A stretch of DNA of 64,000 bases, from the NCBI GenBank assembly GCA_020847545.1, contig JADLBV010000111.1:1-64000 (forward strand), given 5' to 3'. The notes beneath the pieces are model-generated. The model searched no databases and was not told the origin of the DNA. It was given only the letters and a program-made list of their open reading frames with translations. Each line of letters starts with the position of its first letter. Within the stretch, counting starts at the first letter, position 1. This DNA comes from Phycisphaerales bacterium. GTDB lineage: Bacteria > Planctomycetota > Phycisphaerae > Tepidisphaerales > Tepidisphaeraceae. Shown piece after piece: positions 35,472 through 43,262 of this stretch. The translations under genes were made by a program, and so were the position numbers.

Positions 35472-36167
35472 TCAACGGTTGTAATAGAAAATCTTCTCGG
35501 GCAGATGGCCCAGCGAATCATATTCCACCGGCGCGGAATGCCCATCCACATACACGACGTTGGTGGCGTTCATTCCCTTGTTGGAATGCGGCGCCTTGTG
35601 GCACTGGAGATGGTTCAGGGGGATCAAATCATCGTAATCCTTGGTCCACATCATCGTATCCGGTGTGAACAACGGCAGCGCAAGCCCGCCCGACCATTGA
35701 ATGTCGAACAGCATCGCTTTTTCCGCCGAGCTTTTCACCTGGCTGATTTTTCGGGTGAACAATCCCCAGTAGGGATAGGGTTGGCCACCCTCCCACCAGG
35801 GTATTTCGCTGGCGTTGATCATGTACGTCCGTTCGATCAGCGGTTCATTGTAGGTCATCGGGTAGAGCGGGCATCGGAAAATCTGGCGATTGTCCCCAAC
35901 GTACTTGAAGATCAACCACACCCAACTGTCCTGCTCGGAATAGTTGCCATCCAAGTCGGCGTCCGGCGGAGGAAACGCCCCTTTGTAGTCATTGGTGTAG
36001 GCAATCATCGCCATGCCGACTTGCCGCATCTGCGACAGACATTGCACATCCACCGCCGACCGACGGGCCTTTTGCAAAGCGGGCAGCAGTATGGAGATCA
36101 AAAGGGCTATAATGCCGATGACGACCAGCAATTCGACAAGGGTAAAGCCCCTTCGCACCGTTTTCAT
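35472..36167 (-). CDS. Pseudopilin-like protein (prepilin-type N-terminus)
   Basis: 231 residues from the ATG at 36167, which has GGAGAT upstream. Leader MKTVRRG, cleavage G|FTLVE, hydrophobic helix, then [22 protein letters not shown]. The C-terminus has [16 protein letters not shown], a DGH tail. It lies between the fourth PEP-CTERM gene (upstream) and the GH123-like enzyme (downstream, 19 bases away), the same order as in copies two and three. Confidence 0.87.
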   Translation of the reverse strand: MKTVRRGFTLVELLVVIGIIALLISILLPALQKARRSAVDVQCLSQMRQVGMAMIAYTNDYKGAFPPPDADLDGNYSEQDSWVWLIFKYVGDNRQIFRCPLYPMTYNEPLIERTYMINASEIPWWEGGQPYPYWGLFTRKISQVKSSAEKAMLFDIQWSGGLALPLFTPDTMMWTKDYDDLIPLNHLQCHKAPHSNKGMNATNVVYVDGHSAPVEYDSLGHLPEKIFYYNR

Positions 36168-36197
36168 GTCGATCTCCATCGAAGAAATAAATGGAAC

Positions 36198-36257
36198 CAC
36201 GGATGAACACGGAAGGCTGGAGTAATACTTGTTTACTCTGTTCCGTGTTCATCCGTG
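36198..36257 (-). repeat. Long inverted repeat between PEP-CTERM and pseudopilin genes
   Basis: CACGGATGAACACGGAA (36198-36214) is the exact reverse complement of TTCCGTGTTCATCCGTG (36241-36257), a 17-base stem with a 26-base loop. The CCACGGATGAACACGGA sequence is a familiar dispersed extragenic repeat in several bacterial phyla, so this may be an inserted REP-like element. It sits in the same place as the stem-loops of the other three cassettes. Confidence 0.75.
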
Positions 36258-36280
36258 ACATCCGTGATCCAAACTAAAAC

Positions 36281-37018
36281 CTACTTCCGACGCCGAATCG
36301 CCAGCAATCCCAGGGCAAGCAGCGAAAGGCTGGCCGGCTCAGGAACGGCCGGGGAATATCCACCCGCCGTAAAGCGGAAATAATCCACCGAACCCTTGGA
36401 ACCGTAACCACCCGATCCATCACCAAAATACAACATGCTGCTGCCGGTGCTGACGCCATCCATGTCGCCGCCGATCAGTACGCCATCCCGCCAGACTGAA
36501 TATTTGGAACTGCCGGCATCACGGGCCATTCGGAAGACATGATAACCATCGGTGTTGTCCACACTTGTCAACGTACCGGCACCGGCAAAGGCGACACTGT
36601 CCAGGCTGATCGTTAATGCGCCATAGGTGGTTCCATCCCCCATCACAATGCCAAATGCCTTGTTCGCTTCATTGACTGCTGCAACACTGTCCAGCCGCAC
36701 CCTCACTTCCACAGTCCCACCGGCCGCGTTTGTCAGGAGCGCCGGAGCCGTCACCGATTTCCAATAATCCGATAGTGCGGCGTTAACGGTGGAATCATAT
36801 TCCAGATATCCGCCACTCAGCGACGCGGTCGCTCCATACACGGTATCAACATGTGCAGTCCATTCACTGGTATTGGCGGTTGGGTCCAGTTCACTGGGGC
36901 CCGCTGTCGTCATTTCGAATTTCTTGCTGAAACTCGATGAATCCAAGGGTGTGATGGCCGCCTGAGAGACCGCCGCAACGCCCAGCAACGCCGCCGAAGC
37001 CAAAATCAAAGTACGCAT
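36281..37018 (-). CDS. PEP-CTERM protein with concanavalin-like domain
   Basis: 245 residues from the ATG at 37018, five bases after a GGAGG site. A signal peptide ends near VSQAAI. The beta-rich body (GGTVEVRVRLDSVAAVNEAN, FRMARDAGSSKYSVWRDGVLIG, GSVDYFRFTAGGY) fits a LamG/lectin-like fold. The tail is VPEPASLSLLALGLLAIRRRK. It is divergent from the GntR regulator at 37179 and heads the reversed fourth cassette. Confidence 0.88.
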   Translation of the reverse strand: MRTLILASAALLGVAAVSQAAITPLDSSSFSKKFEMTTAGPSELDPTANTSEWTAHVDTVYGATASLSGGYLEYDSTVNAALSDYWKSVTAPALLTNAAGGTVEVRVRLDSVAAVNEANKAFGIVMGDGTTYGALTISLDSVAFAGAGTLTSVDNTDGYHVFRMARDAGSSKYSVWRDGVLIGGDMDGVSTGSSMLYFGDGSGGYGSKGSVDYFRFTAGGYSPAVPEPASLSLLALGLLAIRRRK

Positions 37019-37134
37019 CTGTTCCTCCAAAGAAAGGGTTAATGACTATGCACTAATATGAATTTATCTCGTATATTGGGATCTGCCAAGTAAAAAATAT
37101 TTAATAATTTCAATTGCCAGGCGGCAGTTAATGA

Positions 37135-37163
37135 TATAATATCCATAAGACTACGGGTATACT
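37135..37163 (+). promoter_or_regulatory. Candidate promoter of the GntR gene
   Basis: TATAAT at 37135-37140 and TATACT at 37158-37163 are both possible -10 boxes in an AT-rich divergent region. TTGCCA at 37114-37119 is a weak -35 for the first, 15 bases away. GATATAATATC is a short perfect palindrome around the first. No Shine-Dalgarno site precedes the ATG at 37179. Which box is used cannot be told by eye. Confidence 0.35.
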
Positions 37164-37178
37164 AAGAAACTTTGTTCT

Positions 37179-38288
37179 ATGTCAACGACGTTTGTAATTG
37201 ATCGCAACCGACCAAGCCCGGTCTATCACCAGATCAGCCAGCGGCTGCGCGAGCGCATCGTCAACGGCGAGCTTCCCGCTGGCACGCGCCTTCCCACAGG
37301 TCAGGATTTGTCCAAGCAGTACGGCGTCGCCTATCGCACGATCATCAAGTCCCTCGAATTGCTCAAAAAAGAGGGGCTGCTTGTCGGCGTGCCATCACGC
37401 GGAACCTTCGTTCGTGGCCAGGCCAGCAAAATCGTGCGCAACATCGCCGTCACCGTGGATCAGATGTATCACCATGCGATCGCCTCGCATCTCGATCTGT
37501 TTCAGCGGGCCGTCAATAGTTCCTGCATGGAATACGGCTTCCATTTGCAGCTCTTTTCCCTACCCCGCGGCGCGATTTTCGATCAGGCCGAGCCGACGCT
37601 TCTTTCCACCCTTTTGCGCGAACGCCATGTGGATGGGCTGATCACCTATCACGGCCCACCGGTTGAAGACATCACCAAGCTCGCACGGATGAACGTGCCG
37701 GTGGTCACCAACCGCAACATGTATCCCGGAACCGGAGTGCCTTGGGTGATGGAAGATGTTGCCGATGCGGCACGCAATCTCGTGCGACTGCTTGTCGGCG
37801 GGCTGGGTCATCGGCACATCCGGCTGATCATGGCACGACCATTTGACCCATCCGCTGGTCTCATCCGACCCAGTGCAATCCTCGCCAACGCCCTCATTCA
37901 GGAGTTGCATGGTGTCGGTATCGACTTGCGGCCATCGGACATCGTCTACAGCGAATACTTCTGGGACAAAACCGCCCCGGCCGTGCGGCAATGGCTGACC
38001 GCCGACCGCAAACCCACCGCCATCATCTCATGCGATGACAACCTCGCCATGAAGACCCTCGAGTTGGCCGGCGAACTGGGGCTGCGCGTGCCGCAAGACC
38101 TGTCGGTGACAACCTACGGCGACATCATGCCGCAATCAACCCTGACCGCCATCCACCTGCCCATCCGGAAAATCGCCGACCAATGTGTGAGCATTCTCAA
38201 CCAAATGCTGGCCGGCGAAAAACCCCAAGTGGCGGAGTTTCCCGCCGAACTAATCATCCGCCAAACCTGCGGCCCGGCAAACCCCTAA
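37179..38288 (+). CDS. GntR family regulator with LacI-type effector domain
   Basis: 369 residues. The N-terminal winged helix (SPVYHQISQRLRERIVNGEL, RLPTGQDLSKQYGVAYRTI, LLVGVPSRGTFVRG) is GntR type and the rest is a periplasmic-binding-like sugar domain (HVDGLITYHGPPVEDITK, RHIRLIMARPFDPS, TAIISCDDNLAMKTLELAG, LSVTTYGDIMPQSTLTAIHL). It is divergent from the PEP-CTERM/pseudopilin/GH123-like run, the obvious target. A short hairpin at 38298 may end its transcript. Confidence 0.9.
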   Translation: MSTTFVIDRNRPSPVYHQISQRLRERIVNGELPAGTRLPTGQDLSKQYGVAYRTIIKSLELLKKEGLLVGVPSRGTFVRGQASKIVRNIAVTVDQMYHHAIASHLDLFQRAVNSSCMEYGFHLQLFSLPRGAIFDQAEPTLLSTLLRERHVDGLITYHGPPVEDITKLARMNVPVVTNRNMYPGTGVPWVMEDVADAARNLVRLLVGGLGHRHIRLIMARPFDPSAGLIRPSAILANALIQELHGVGIDLRPSDIVYSEYFWDKTAPAVRQWLTADRKPTAIISCDDNLAMKTLELAGELGLRVPQDLSVTTYGDIMPQSTLTAIHLPIRKIADQCVSILNQMLAGEKPQVAEFPAELIIRQTCGPANP

Positions 38289-38297
38289 AAACGAAAA

Positions 38298-38318
38298 ACC
38301 CCCACAAACTGCGGGGGT
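38298..38318 (+). terminator. Short hairpin after the GntR gene
   Basis: ACCCCC (38298-38303) pairs with GGGGGT (38313-38318) around a 9-base loop, followed by CTTCG rather than a T run. It is a modest terminator candidate between the GntR gene and the opposing tRNA-Glu. Confidence 0.5.
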
Positions 38319-38354
38319 CTTCGTATAAGTACCTGTCGGTACACAACTTGTAAA

Positions 38355-38427
38355 TACCCCCAAGGGGAGTCGAACCCCTGTCCTCTGGCTGAGAACCAGA
38401 TATCCTGGGCCACTAGACGATGGGGGC
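38355..38427 (-). tRNA. tRNA-Glu (CTC)
   Basis: On the minus strand the 5' end is GCCCCCATCGTCTAGTGG and the 3' end TGGGGGT plus A73. The 7-base acceptor stem, T arm (GGGGTTCGACTCCCC) and anticodon arm CTGG-TTCTCAG-CCAG with anticodon CTC are all present. The CCA is not encoded. The length of 73 is normal. Confidence 0.95.
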
Positions 38428-38518
38428 GTTTATCCTGCCAGGATGGTTCCGATTATTATGGGCGTCAGCGGGCACGTCAAGCGGCCGTCTGATTCGGCGG
38501 CGGTTGGGGATTCGGCCT

Positions 38519-39130
38519 ATGATCGGTACAGTCGAGCGGCGTCTCGCCGATGCAACTTCCGATCCCTTTGCGCATGATCGAATGAGGATAGACGATTCCG
38601 GCAAGATCGACCCCACCATTGCCCTGTTTGAACAGGCGGTGGAGGCCCATTCCAAGCGGCTGTTGACGATTGCGCGAGCGATCATCGGATATCGCGGCTC
38701 CCCGGAAGATGTGGTGCAACAGGCGATGATGAATCTGTACCGGCATCGTCAGCGATACGACTGGCGCGAGCCGGGGGGGTTGATGCGGCGGGCCGTGGTC
38801 AATGAATCACTGCGGCTTCTGCGACAACCCCGCATGAGCATGGTTGCCGATGATCACCCCGGCCGATCGCAAACACCGCCGGGCGAGATCATCGCCAACG
38901 AGACCGTCCAGCAGGTTCGACGTGCCATCGAACGGCTGCCGGAACATTTTCGAGCTGCGTTGGTGTTGTGCGAGTACGAAAATTTGTCTTATGCACAAAT
39001 CGCCGAAGCTTTGAACGCCAGCATCCCACAGGTGAAAACCTGGCTTCATCGCGGCCGAAAACAGTTGGCCCAGATGCTCAAAGGTTATGTCGAAGGTGAA
39101 CGTGAACGGGTGGAAAACAGAAAATTATGA
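38519..39130 (+). CDS. ECF-type sigma-70 factor
   Basis: About 203 residues from the ATG at 38519 (one at 38582 is possible; an earlier in-frame start would lie inside tRNA-Glu). Region 2 (HSKRLLTIARAIIGYRGSPEDVVQQAMMNLYRHR) and region 4 (AIERLPEHFRAALVLCEYENLSYAQIAEALNASIPQVKTWLHRGRK) are clear. Genes for a membrane anti-sigma and an HtrA-like PDZ protein follow within 30 bases, like an RpoE/RseA/MucD unit. It would direct an envelope response after release from the anti-sigma factor. Confidence 0.88.
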   Translation: MIGTVERRLADATSDPFAHDRMRIDDSGKIDPTIALFEQAVEAHSKRLLTIARAIIGYRGSPEDVVQQAMMNLYRHRQRYDWREPGGLMRRAVVNESLRLLRQPRMSMVADDHPGRSQTPPGEIIANETVQQVRRAIERLPEHFRAALVLCEYENLSYAQIAEALNASIPQVKTWLHRGRKQLAQMLKGYVEGERERVENRKL

Positions 39131-39157
39131 CGATAACTCCTTGTAGGAGCGTTGGTT

Positions 39158-39733
39158 GTGGATGAACAGATGGAACAAGATCAACTGCTGGACAGCTATC
39201 TGGACCAGGCGCTGACGGCCGATGAGTCGGCCGAGCTGGAAGCTCGTCTGCAATTGGAGCCGGAACTGGCCGGGCGATTGGATGAGCTGCGCCATGAGCG
39301 CAACATTCGCCAAAAGGTCTGGCAGTTGATGGAACCAACCGAATTGCAGGGTGAGCAATTCAACGACCAGCTCAAAGCGCAAATCCAAGCCCGCGATCCG
39401 TGGTTGCGGCGGGTGCGGGTCTTGCGTTGGGCCGGCGCGGTGGCGGCCTGTCTGCTGATCGGGTTTATGAGTGGTTATGTCAACCGCGGCACATTGTTTG
39501 GACCGGATGTGCCGGCCGGCACATCCCAGGTGCGGATGGTGTCGGATACATCCGATGGCGGTCACAGGGGATATCACGTCAGTTTGGTCGATGAGACCGG
39601 GCAAGTTATCGCCACGCAAACTTTTGACACACTCGAACAGGCGCAGGAATTTGCCAACGATGTCGGCCGATGGCAGGCCACGCGAAGACAAGCACAGGAT
39701 GGGCACATCCAGTTTGTGGCCGATCAATTTTAG
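39158..39733 (+). CDS. Membrane-anchored anti-sigma factor-like protein
   Basis: About 191 residues from a GTG at 39158, eight bases after AGGAG. That site is half of a small hairpin, CTCCT-TGT-AGGAG (39137-39149), which could limit translation. The acidic N-terminus (QLLDSYLDQALTADESAELEARL) is helical and anti-sigma-like, a single transmembrane helix (VLRWAGAVAACLLIGFMSGYV) comes near residue 90, and the rest would be periplasmic. There is no zinc HxxxCxxC motif, so it would be a non-ZAS type. Its role is assigned mainly from position after the ECF gene. Confidence 0.7.
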   Translation: MDEQMEQDQLLDSYLDQALTADESAELEARLQLEPELAGRLDELRHERNIRQKVWQLMEPTELQGEQFNDQLKAQIQARDPWLRRVRVLRWAGAVAACLLIGFMSGYVNRGTLFGPDVPAGTSQVRMVSDTSDGGHRGYHVSLVDETGQVIATQTFDTLEQAQEFANDVGRWQATRRQAQDGHIQFVADQF

Positions 39734-39753
39734 GCCATGCGGAAATTGTGGTT

Positions 39754-40950
39754 ATGAATCAGCCTGTTGAGCCTGACAATTTCACAAGCCGCCGACTCAG
39801 GATGGTATTGGGGTTGGTGTTGTTGACCTTGGGCGGGGCGTGGTTGATCGCCGATGCGGCCCCCTCCACTCAGCCCGTTTCGTTGGAACGCCTCAGTCAG
39901 GAGACCCGTGATGCCTATCAAAAAGTGCGTGGCGGGATCGTATGCCTGCAACTCCCGACACCGCGCTGGTTGATGCAACTCGCCGAGCAACAGAATCCAC
40001 TGCACAAATGGAACAGCCGATTGCATCCCGATGTCCGCCGCCGACTCGAAGAGGAGCAGGCGCATCCGAATCAGCATCCCCATTTTGCGACCGTCATCAT
40101 GCCCTCGACGATCCCGGCCACAACGCAACCGGTGGGGCGGACCTGGCGGGTGGTTTTGCCGGATGGGGGGCAGGTTGTGGTTGTGGAGTCGGCCGATCAC
40201 GGCGACTCGCCACGGGCCGCCGAGGGCCGATTTGCCGCCAACAACATCGGATTGTTGCTCGATGGCGAAGGTCACATACTCGTTCCGCTCTATATTGAGA
40301 AGGAAGCCTTCGCGGAACATTCCGCACCGGCGATGTTGGGGGATGGAACATTGACCGCGGCTCATTTTGTCAGTTCCGATCGACCCACCAATCTGACATT
40401 GATGCAATTGGATCGACCCGCAGGCCATGCGGTTCGTTTGTCGATGCAGAAACCAGAGGAGGGAAGCTTGGTGTTAATGCTTGCTCCCGAAGGTATTCCA
40501 GCCCGGTTGACGGTCTGGACCGGCGGCATACGTGATTATGGCGTGGTGGTGGCGTTGGATGGCAATGTGGCAGGATTTTCCCGATTCGGGCAATTCATGG
40601 ATGGCGCAACCTGCCGGCCGGTGGTGGATCAGATGATCCAGTATGGCCGGGTAAATCGTGCCGTGCTGGGTGTATTGGTCAGCACGGTTCGGCCTGATGA
40701 CCCGGCGCGTCGATGGAACGATGCGTTGGGCATTCGGCCGGCCATTCGCATCGAACAGGTCAACGATGGGTCGGTCGCCGATGCCGCCGGGTTGCGAAAA
40801 GGGGATTATATCCTGTCACTGGGCGATCAGACGATCAGCGACACGCCGACATTCGCCGCAGTCATGGCCGCGCGGGAGGGGAAGACTGATTTTCAGATTC
40901 TGCGCGGTGATGAAACAATCAAAATCACCATCGATCTCAAACCGCGCTGA
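39754..40950 (+). CDS. HtrA/DegP-like PDZ protein with lost catalytic triad
   Basis: 398 residues from the ATG at 39754. An N-terminal transmembrane anchor (MVLGLVLLTLGGAWLIADA) precedes a trypsin-like fold and a C-terminal PDZ domain (AIRIEQVNDGSVADAAGLRKGDYILSLGDQTI). Lining it up with HtrA family text, ILTNNHV becomes ILVPLYI (His lost), the DLAVLK segment becomes NLTLMQLD (Asp lost) and GNSGGALVN becomes IRDYGVVVA (Ser lost). It should bind peptides or sense misfolded proteins without cutting them. It lies just after the anti-sigma gene, where DegS or MucD would normally be. Confidence 0.75.
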   Translation: MNQPVEPDNFTSRRLRMVLGLVLLTLGGAWLIADAAPSTQPVSLERLSQETRDAYQKVRGGIVCLQLPTPRWLMQLAEQQNPLHKWNSRLHPDVRRRLEEEQAHPNQHPHFATVIMPSTIPATTQPVGRTWRVVLPDGGQVVVVESADHGDSPRAAEGRFAANNIGLLLDGEGHILVPLYIEKEAFAEHSAPAMLGDGTLTAAHFVSSDRPTNLTLMQLDRPAGHAVRLSMQKPEEGSLVLMLAPEGIPARLTVWTGGIRDYGVVVALDGNVAGFSRFGQFMDGATCRPVVDQMIQYGRVNRAVLGVLVSTVRPDDPARRWNDALGIRPAIRIEQVNDGSVADAAGLRKGDYILSLGDQTISDTPTFAAVMAAREGKTDFQILRGDETIKITIDLKPR

Positions 40951-40968
40951 AATCACCGGCGGGGGGGG

Positions 40969-42381
40969 TTAAATGTCGAAATACATGCAGAATTCGTAAG
41001 GATGGGGACGCATCCGAATGGCATCCACTTCGTTTTCACGCTTGTATTTGATCCAGTAATGAATCACATCGGCCGTGAAGACATCCCCATTGAGCAGGAA
41101 CTGGTGATCGGATTCCAGTTCATTGAGCGCCTCCTCCAATGAACCGGGCGCGGAGCCGATGCGTTCGTATTCGGCCGGCTTGAGGTTGTAGATGTCCTTG
41201 TCCATCGGGTCGCCGGGATGGATTTTGTTTTCGATCCCATCCACGGCCGCCATGACGATGGCGCTAAAGGCGAGATAAGGGTTGCACGAACTGTCTGGGC
41301 ATCGAAATTCAAGGCGTTTGGTCTTGGGGTTGTCGCTGTACATGGGGATGCGTATGGCGGCCGAGCGGTTTCGGCTGGAATACACCAGATTAACCGGCGC
41401 CTCATATCCGGGGACCAGCCGCTTGTAGCTGTTGGTGGTCGGGTTGCACAGCGCGCACAGGGCGCGGGCGTGTTTGAGGATGCCGCCGATGGCGTACAGC
41501 CCCATGTCGCTCAGGCCGGCGTAGCGGTTGCCCGCGAAGAGCGGCTTGCCCCCTTTCCAGAGTGAAAAATGAACGTGCATCCCCGAACCATTGTCCTGAA
41601 ACAGCGGCTTGGGCATGAACGTGACCACCTTGCCATGTCGGGCGGCCACGTTTTTGCACACATATTTGTACATCATCACATTGTCGGCCATCGTCACCAA
41701 ATCCTGGTAACGCATGTCGATCTCGCACTGGCCGCCGGTGGCGACTTCGTGGTGATGGGCCTCAACCGGAATCCCAAGGTCCATCAGCGTCGACACCATT
41801 TCGCCGCGGATGTTGTGCATGGAATCCATCGGCGGGGTGGGAAAATATCCCTCCTTGAGCCGGATTTTGTAACCCAGATTGGTGGGGTCCTCATCCCCGC
41901 GCCCCCAGATTCCTTCACGCGAGCCGACATAATATTTGGCGAAATTGATCCCCTGGTCGTAGAAGGCCTGATCGAAGATGAAAAATTCCAGTTCCGGGCC
42001 AAATTGGGCTGAGTCGGCGATTTTGGATTTTTGCAGATATTGCGTCGCCTTGCGGGCGATGGAGCGGGGATCGCGGGAATATTCCTTTTTGGTGGTGGGA
42101 TCGCGCACGTCGCAGATCATCGCGAGTGTCGGATGGAGCATGAACGGGTCGATTTTGGCGGTGTCGGCGACCGGAACCAGCAGCATGTCCGATTCGTTGA
42201 TCGCCTGCCATCCGCGGATCGAGCTGCCGTCAAAACCAAACCCGCGCCGAAAACTGTCGGCCGTCAGTTCGCTGATGGGGCAGGTGGTGTGTTGCCACAA
42301 ACCCGGAAAATCCATGAACCGCAGGTCAATGAACTGGACTTTTTTCTGGTTGCACAGCTTGATGACCTCTTGTGGGGTCAT
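40969..42381 (-). CDS. glnA: Glutamine synthetase type I
   Basis: 470 residues, the full GSI length. [33 protein letters not shown], the ATP/metal segments [23 protein letters not shown] and [17 protein letters not shown], and [15 protein letters not shown] are all present. [12 protein letters not shown] carries the Tyr that is adenylylated in the GSI-beta form, so regulation by GlnE is likely. GGAGAAACC gives a clear ribosome site. It makes glutamine from glutamate, ammonia and ATP in the cytosol. tRNA-Ser lies just upstream. Confidence 0.97.
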   Translation of the reverse strand: MTPQEVIKLCNQKKVQFIDLRFMDFPGLWQHTTCPISELTADSFRRGFGFDGSSIRGWQAINESDMLLVPVADTAKIDPFMLHPTLAMICDVRDPTTKKEYSRDPRSIARKATQYLQKSKIADSAQFGPELEFFIFDQAFYDQGINFAKYYVGSREGIWGRGDEDPTNLGYKIRLKEGYFPTPPMDSMHNIRGEMVSTLMDLGIPVEAHHHEVATGGQCEIDMRYQDLVTMADNVMMYKYVCKNVAARHGKVVTFMPKPLFQDNGSGMHVHFSLWKGGKPLFAGNRYAGLSDMGLYAIGGILKHARALCALCNPTTNSYKRLVPGYEAPVNLVYSSRNRSAAIRIPMYSDNPKTKRLEFRCPDSSCNPYLAFSAIVMAAVDGIENKIHPGDPMDKDIYNLKPAEYERIGSAPGSLEEALNELESDHQFLLNGDVFTADVIHYWIKYKRENEVDAIRMRPHPYEFCMYFDI

Positions 42382-42435
42382 GGTTTCTCCATTCCGGGAT
42401 AAAGAACACCGGCCGCGAGGATATAGGAACGGAAA

Positions 42436-42526
42436 CGGAGAGGCCGGGATTCGAACCCGGGGTAGCAGTTTTAGCCGCTACAACGGTTTAGCAAACCGTC
42501 GCCTTCAGCCGCTCGGCCACCTCTCC
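42436..42526 (-). tRNA. tRNA-Ser (GCT)
   Basis: A class II tRNA, 91 bases with a long variable arm. The 5' end is GGAGAGGTGGCCGAGCGG and the 3' end CCTCTCC plus G73. The anticodon arm ACGGT-TTGCTAA-ACCGT gives GCT, reading AGC/AGU. The T arm GGGTTCGAATCCC is intact. CCA is not encoded. Confidence 0.95.
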
Positions 42527-42633
42527 GGCAAGTCGATCAAAAAAGTAAGCCCATCGGGCGTTAATTGCAAGCATCCGTACCTGCCCTCCACTTTTTCGTC
42601 ACCCCGAGACGCGAGCGCGTATATAAACCCGCG

Positions 42634-42912
42634 TTATGCCACAAACTTTCGCTTTACCAAAGCCAACTCCTTCTCAAGGCGTTCAAGCCGCCCTTCAGTT
42701 TTACGCCTCTGCGAGAGATTTTCTTTCAAGAGAGAATTCAAGAGCCTCTGGTATGGCACACCCGTTCTTTCAGACTCGGCCTTCAGGGCAGATAGACTTT
42801 CAGCATCAACGTTAATAGTGATTTTCACATACTTCTGTTTGCGCATGGCCGAACGAATCTTCTTGGTCCCGGCCCAGTCAATCTTCAGATTGTCCAATTT
42901 TGTTCGCTTCAT
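42634..42912 (-). CDS. brnA: BrnA-like antitoxin
   Basis: About 92 residues from the ATG at 42912, inside the end of the toxin gene (35-base overlap); a longer in-frame start upstream is unlikely. YVKITINVDAESLSALKAESERTGVPYQRLLNSLL resembles the ribbon-helix-helix DNA-binding part of BrnA/COG3514 antitoxins, followed by a charged helix. It should neutralise the BrnT RNase and repress their shared promoter. The order toxin first, antitoxin second is normal for BrnTA. Confidence 0.85.
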   Translation of the reverse strand: MKRTKLDNLKIDWAGTKKIRSAMRKQKYVKITINVDAESLSALKAESERTGVPYQRLLNSLLKENLSQRRKTEGRLERLEKELALVKRKFVA

Positions 42913-43177
42913 AATAGTACCTCCGATATTTTCGCCAATATCCACATCCAATGATACGGATCTTCGCTCCTCGTTGGGTGAAACGAACGGTGATGATTTT
43001 GCCGCTTAAATCTTCACCTACCCAGTAATAGCGACGCTCCGTAGATGAGTGTGTAACGTCTTTAAGCCGGATGCCCTTCGGGTCTCGAAAAGCTTCAATT
43101 GCGTGAGCAAAAGAAACTCCGTGTTTACGCAGATTGTCCCTTTCCTTGGACTCATCCCATTCAAACTCCATTACCAT
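42878..43177 (-). CDS. brnT: BrnT-like toxin (DUF497 family)
   Basis: 99 residues. FEWDESKERDNLRKHGVSFAHAIEAF is the BrnT family signature; the C-terminal FTQRGAKIRIIGCGYWRKYRRYYYEAN corresponds to the basic RNase face. BrnT is a ribosome-independent RNase held in check by BrnA. The start could also be the third codon. The gene begins three bases after a perfect palindrome at 43180-43201, which overlaps its promoter region. Base composition is lower in G+C than the neighbouring glnA, in keeping with transfer. Confidence 0.9.
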   Translation of the reverse strand: MVMEFEWDESKERDNLRKHGVSFAHAIEAFRDPKGIRLKDVTHSSTERRYYWVGEDLSGKIITVRFTQRGAKIRIIGCGYWRKYRRYYYEANKIGQSED

Positions 43178-43179
43178 AT

Positions 43180-43201
43180 GTTACCATATTGATATGGTAA
43201 C
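43180..43201. promoter_or_regulatory. Perfect palindromic operator of the BrnTA pair
   Basis: GTTACCATAT-TG-ATATGGTAAC is a perfect 10-base inverted repeat with a 2-base centre, directly before the brnT ATG. A further half site, TTACCATATG, at 43171-43180 overlaps the start codon. This is the expected place for BrnA autoregulation. Confidence 0.75.
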
Positions 43202-43262
43202 GGCGATCGAAGTTCTGTCGAGTGTGTACTGCTGGTTAGGGAGGAGCAATATCTTACAGCCG

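Noticed and set aside
38420-38518. An early ATG for the sigma factor
   Set aside because: It falls inside tRNA-Glu on the other strand, so later starts at 38519 or 38582 fit better.
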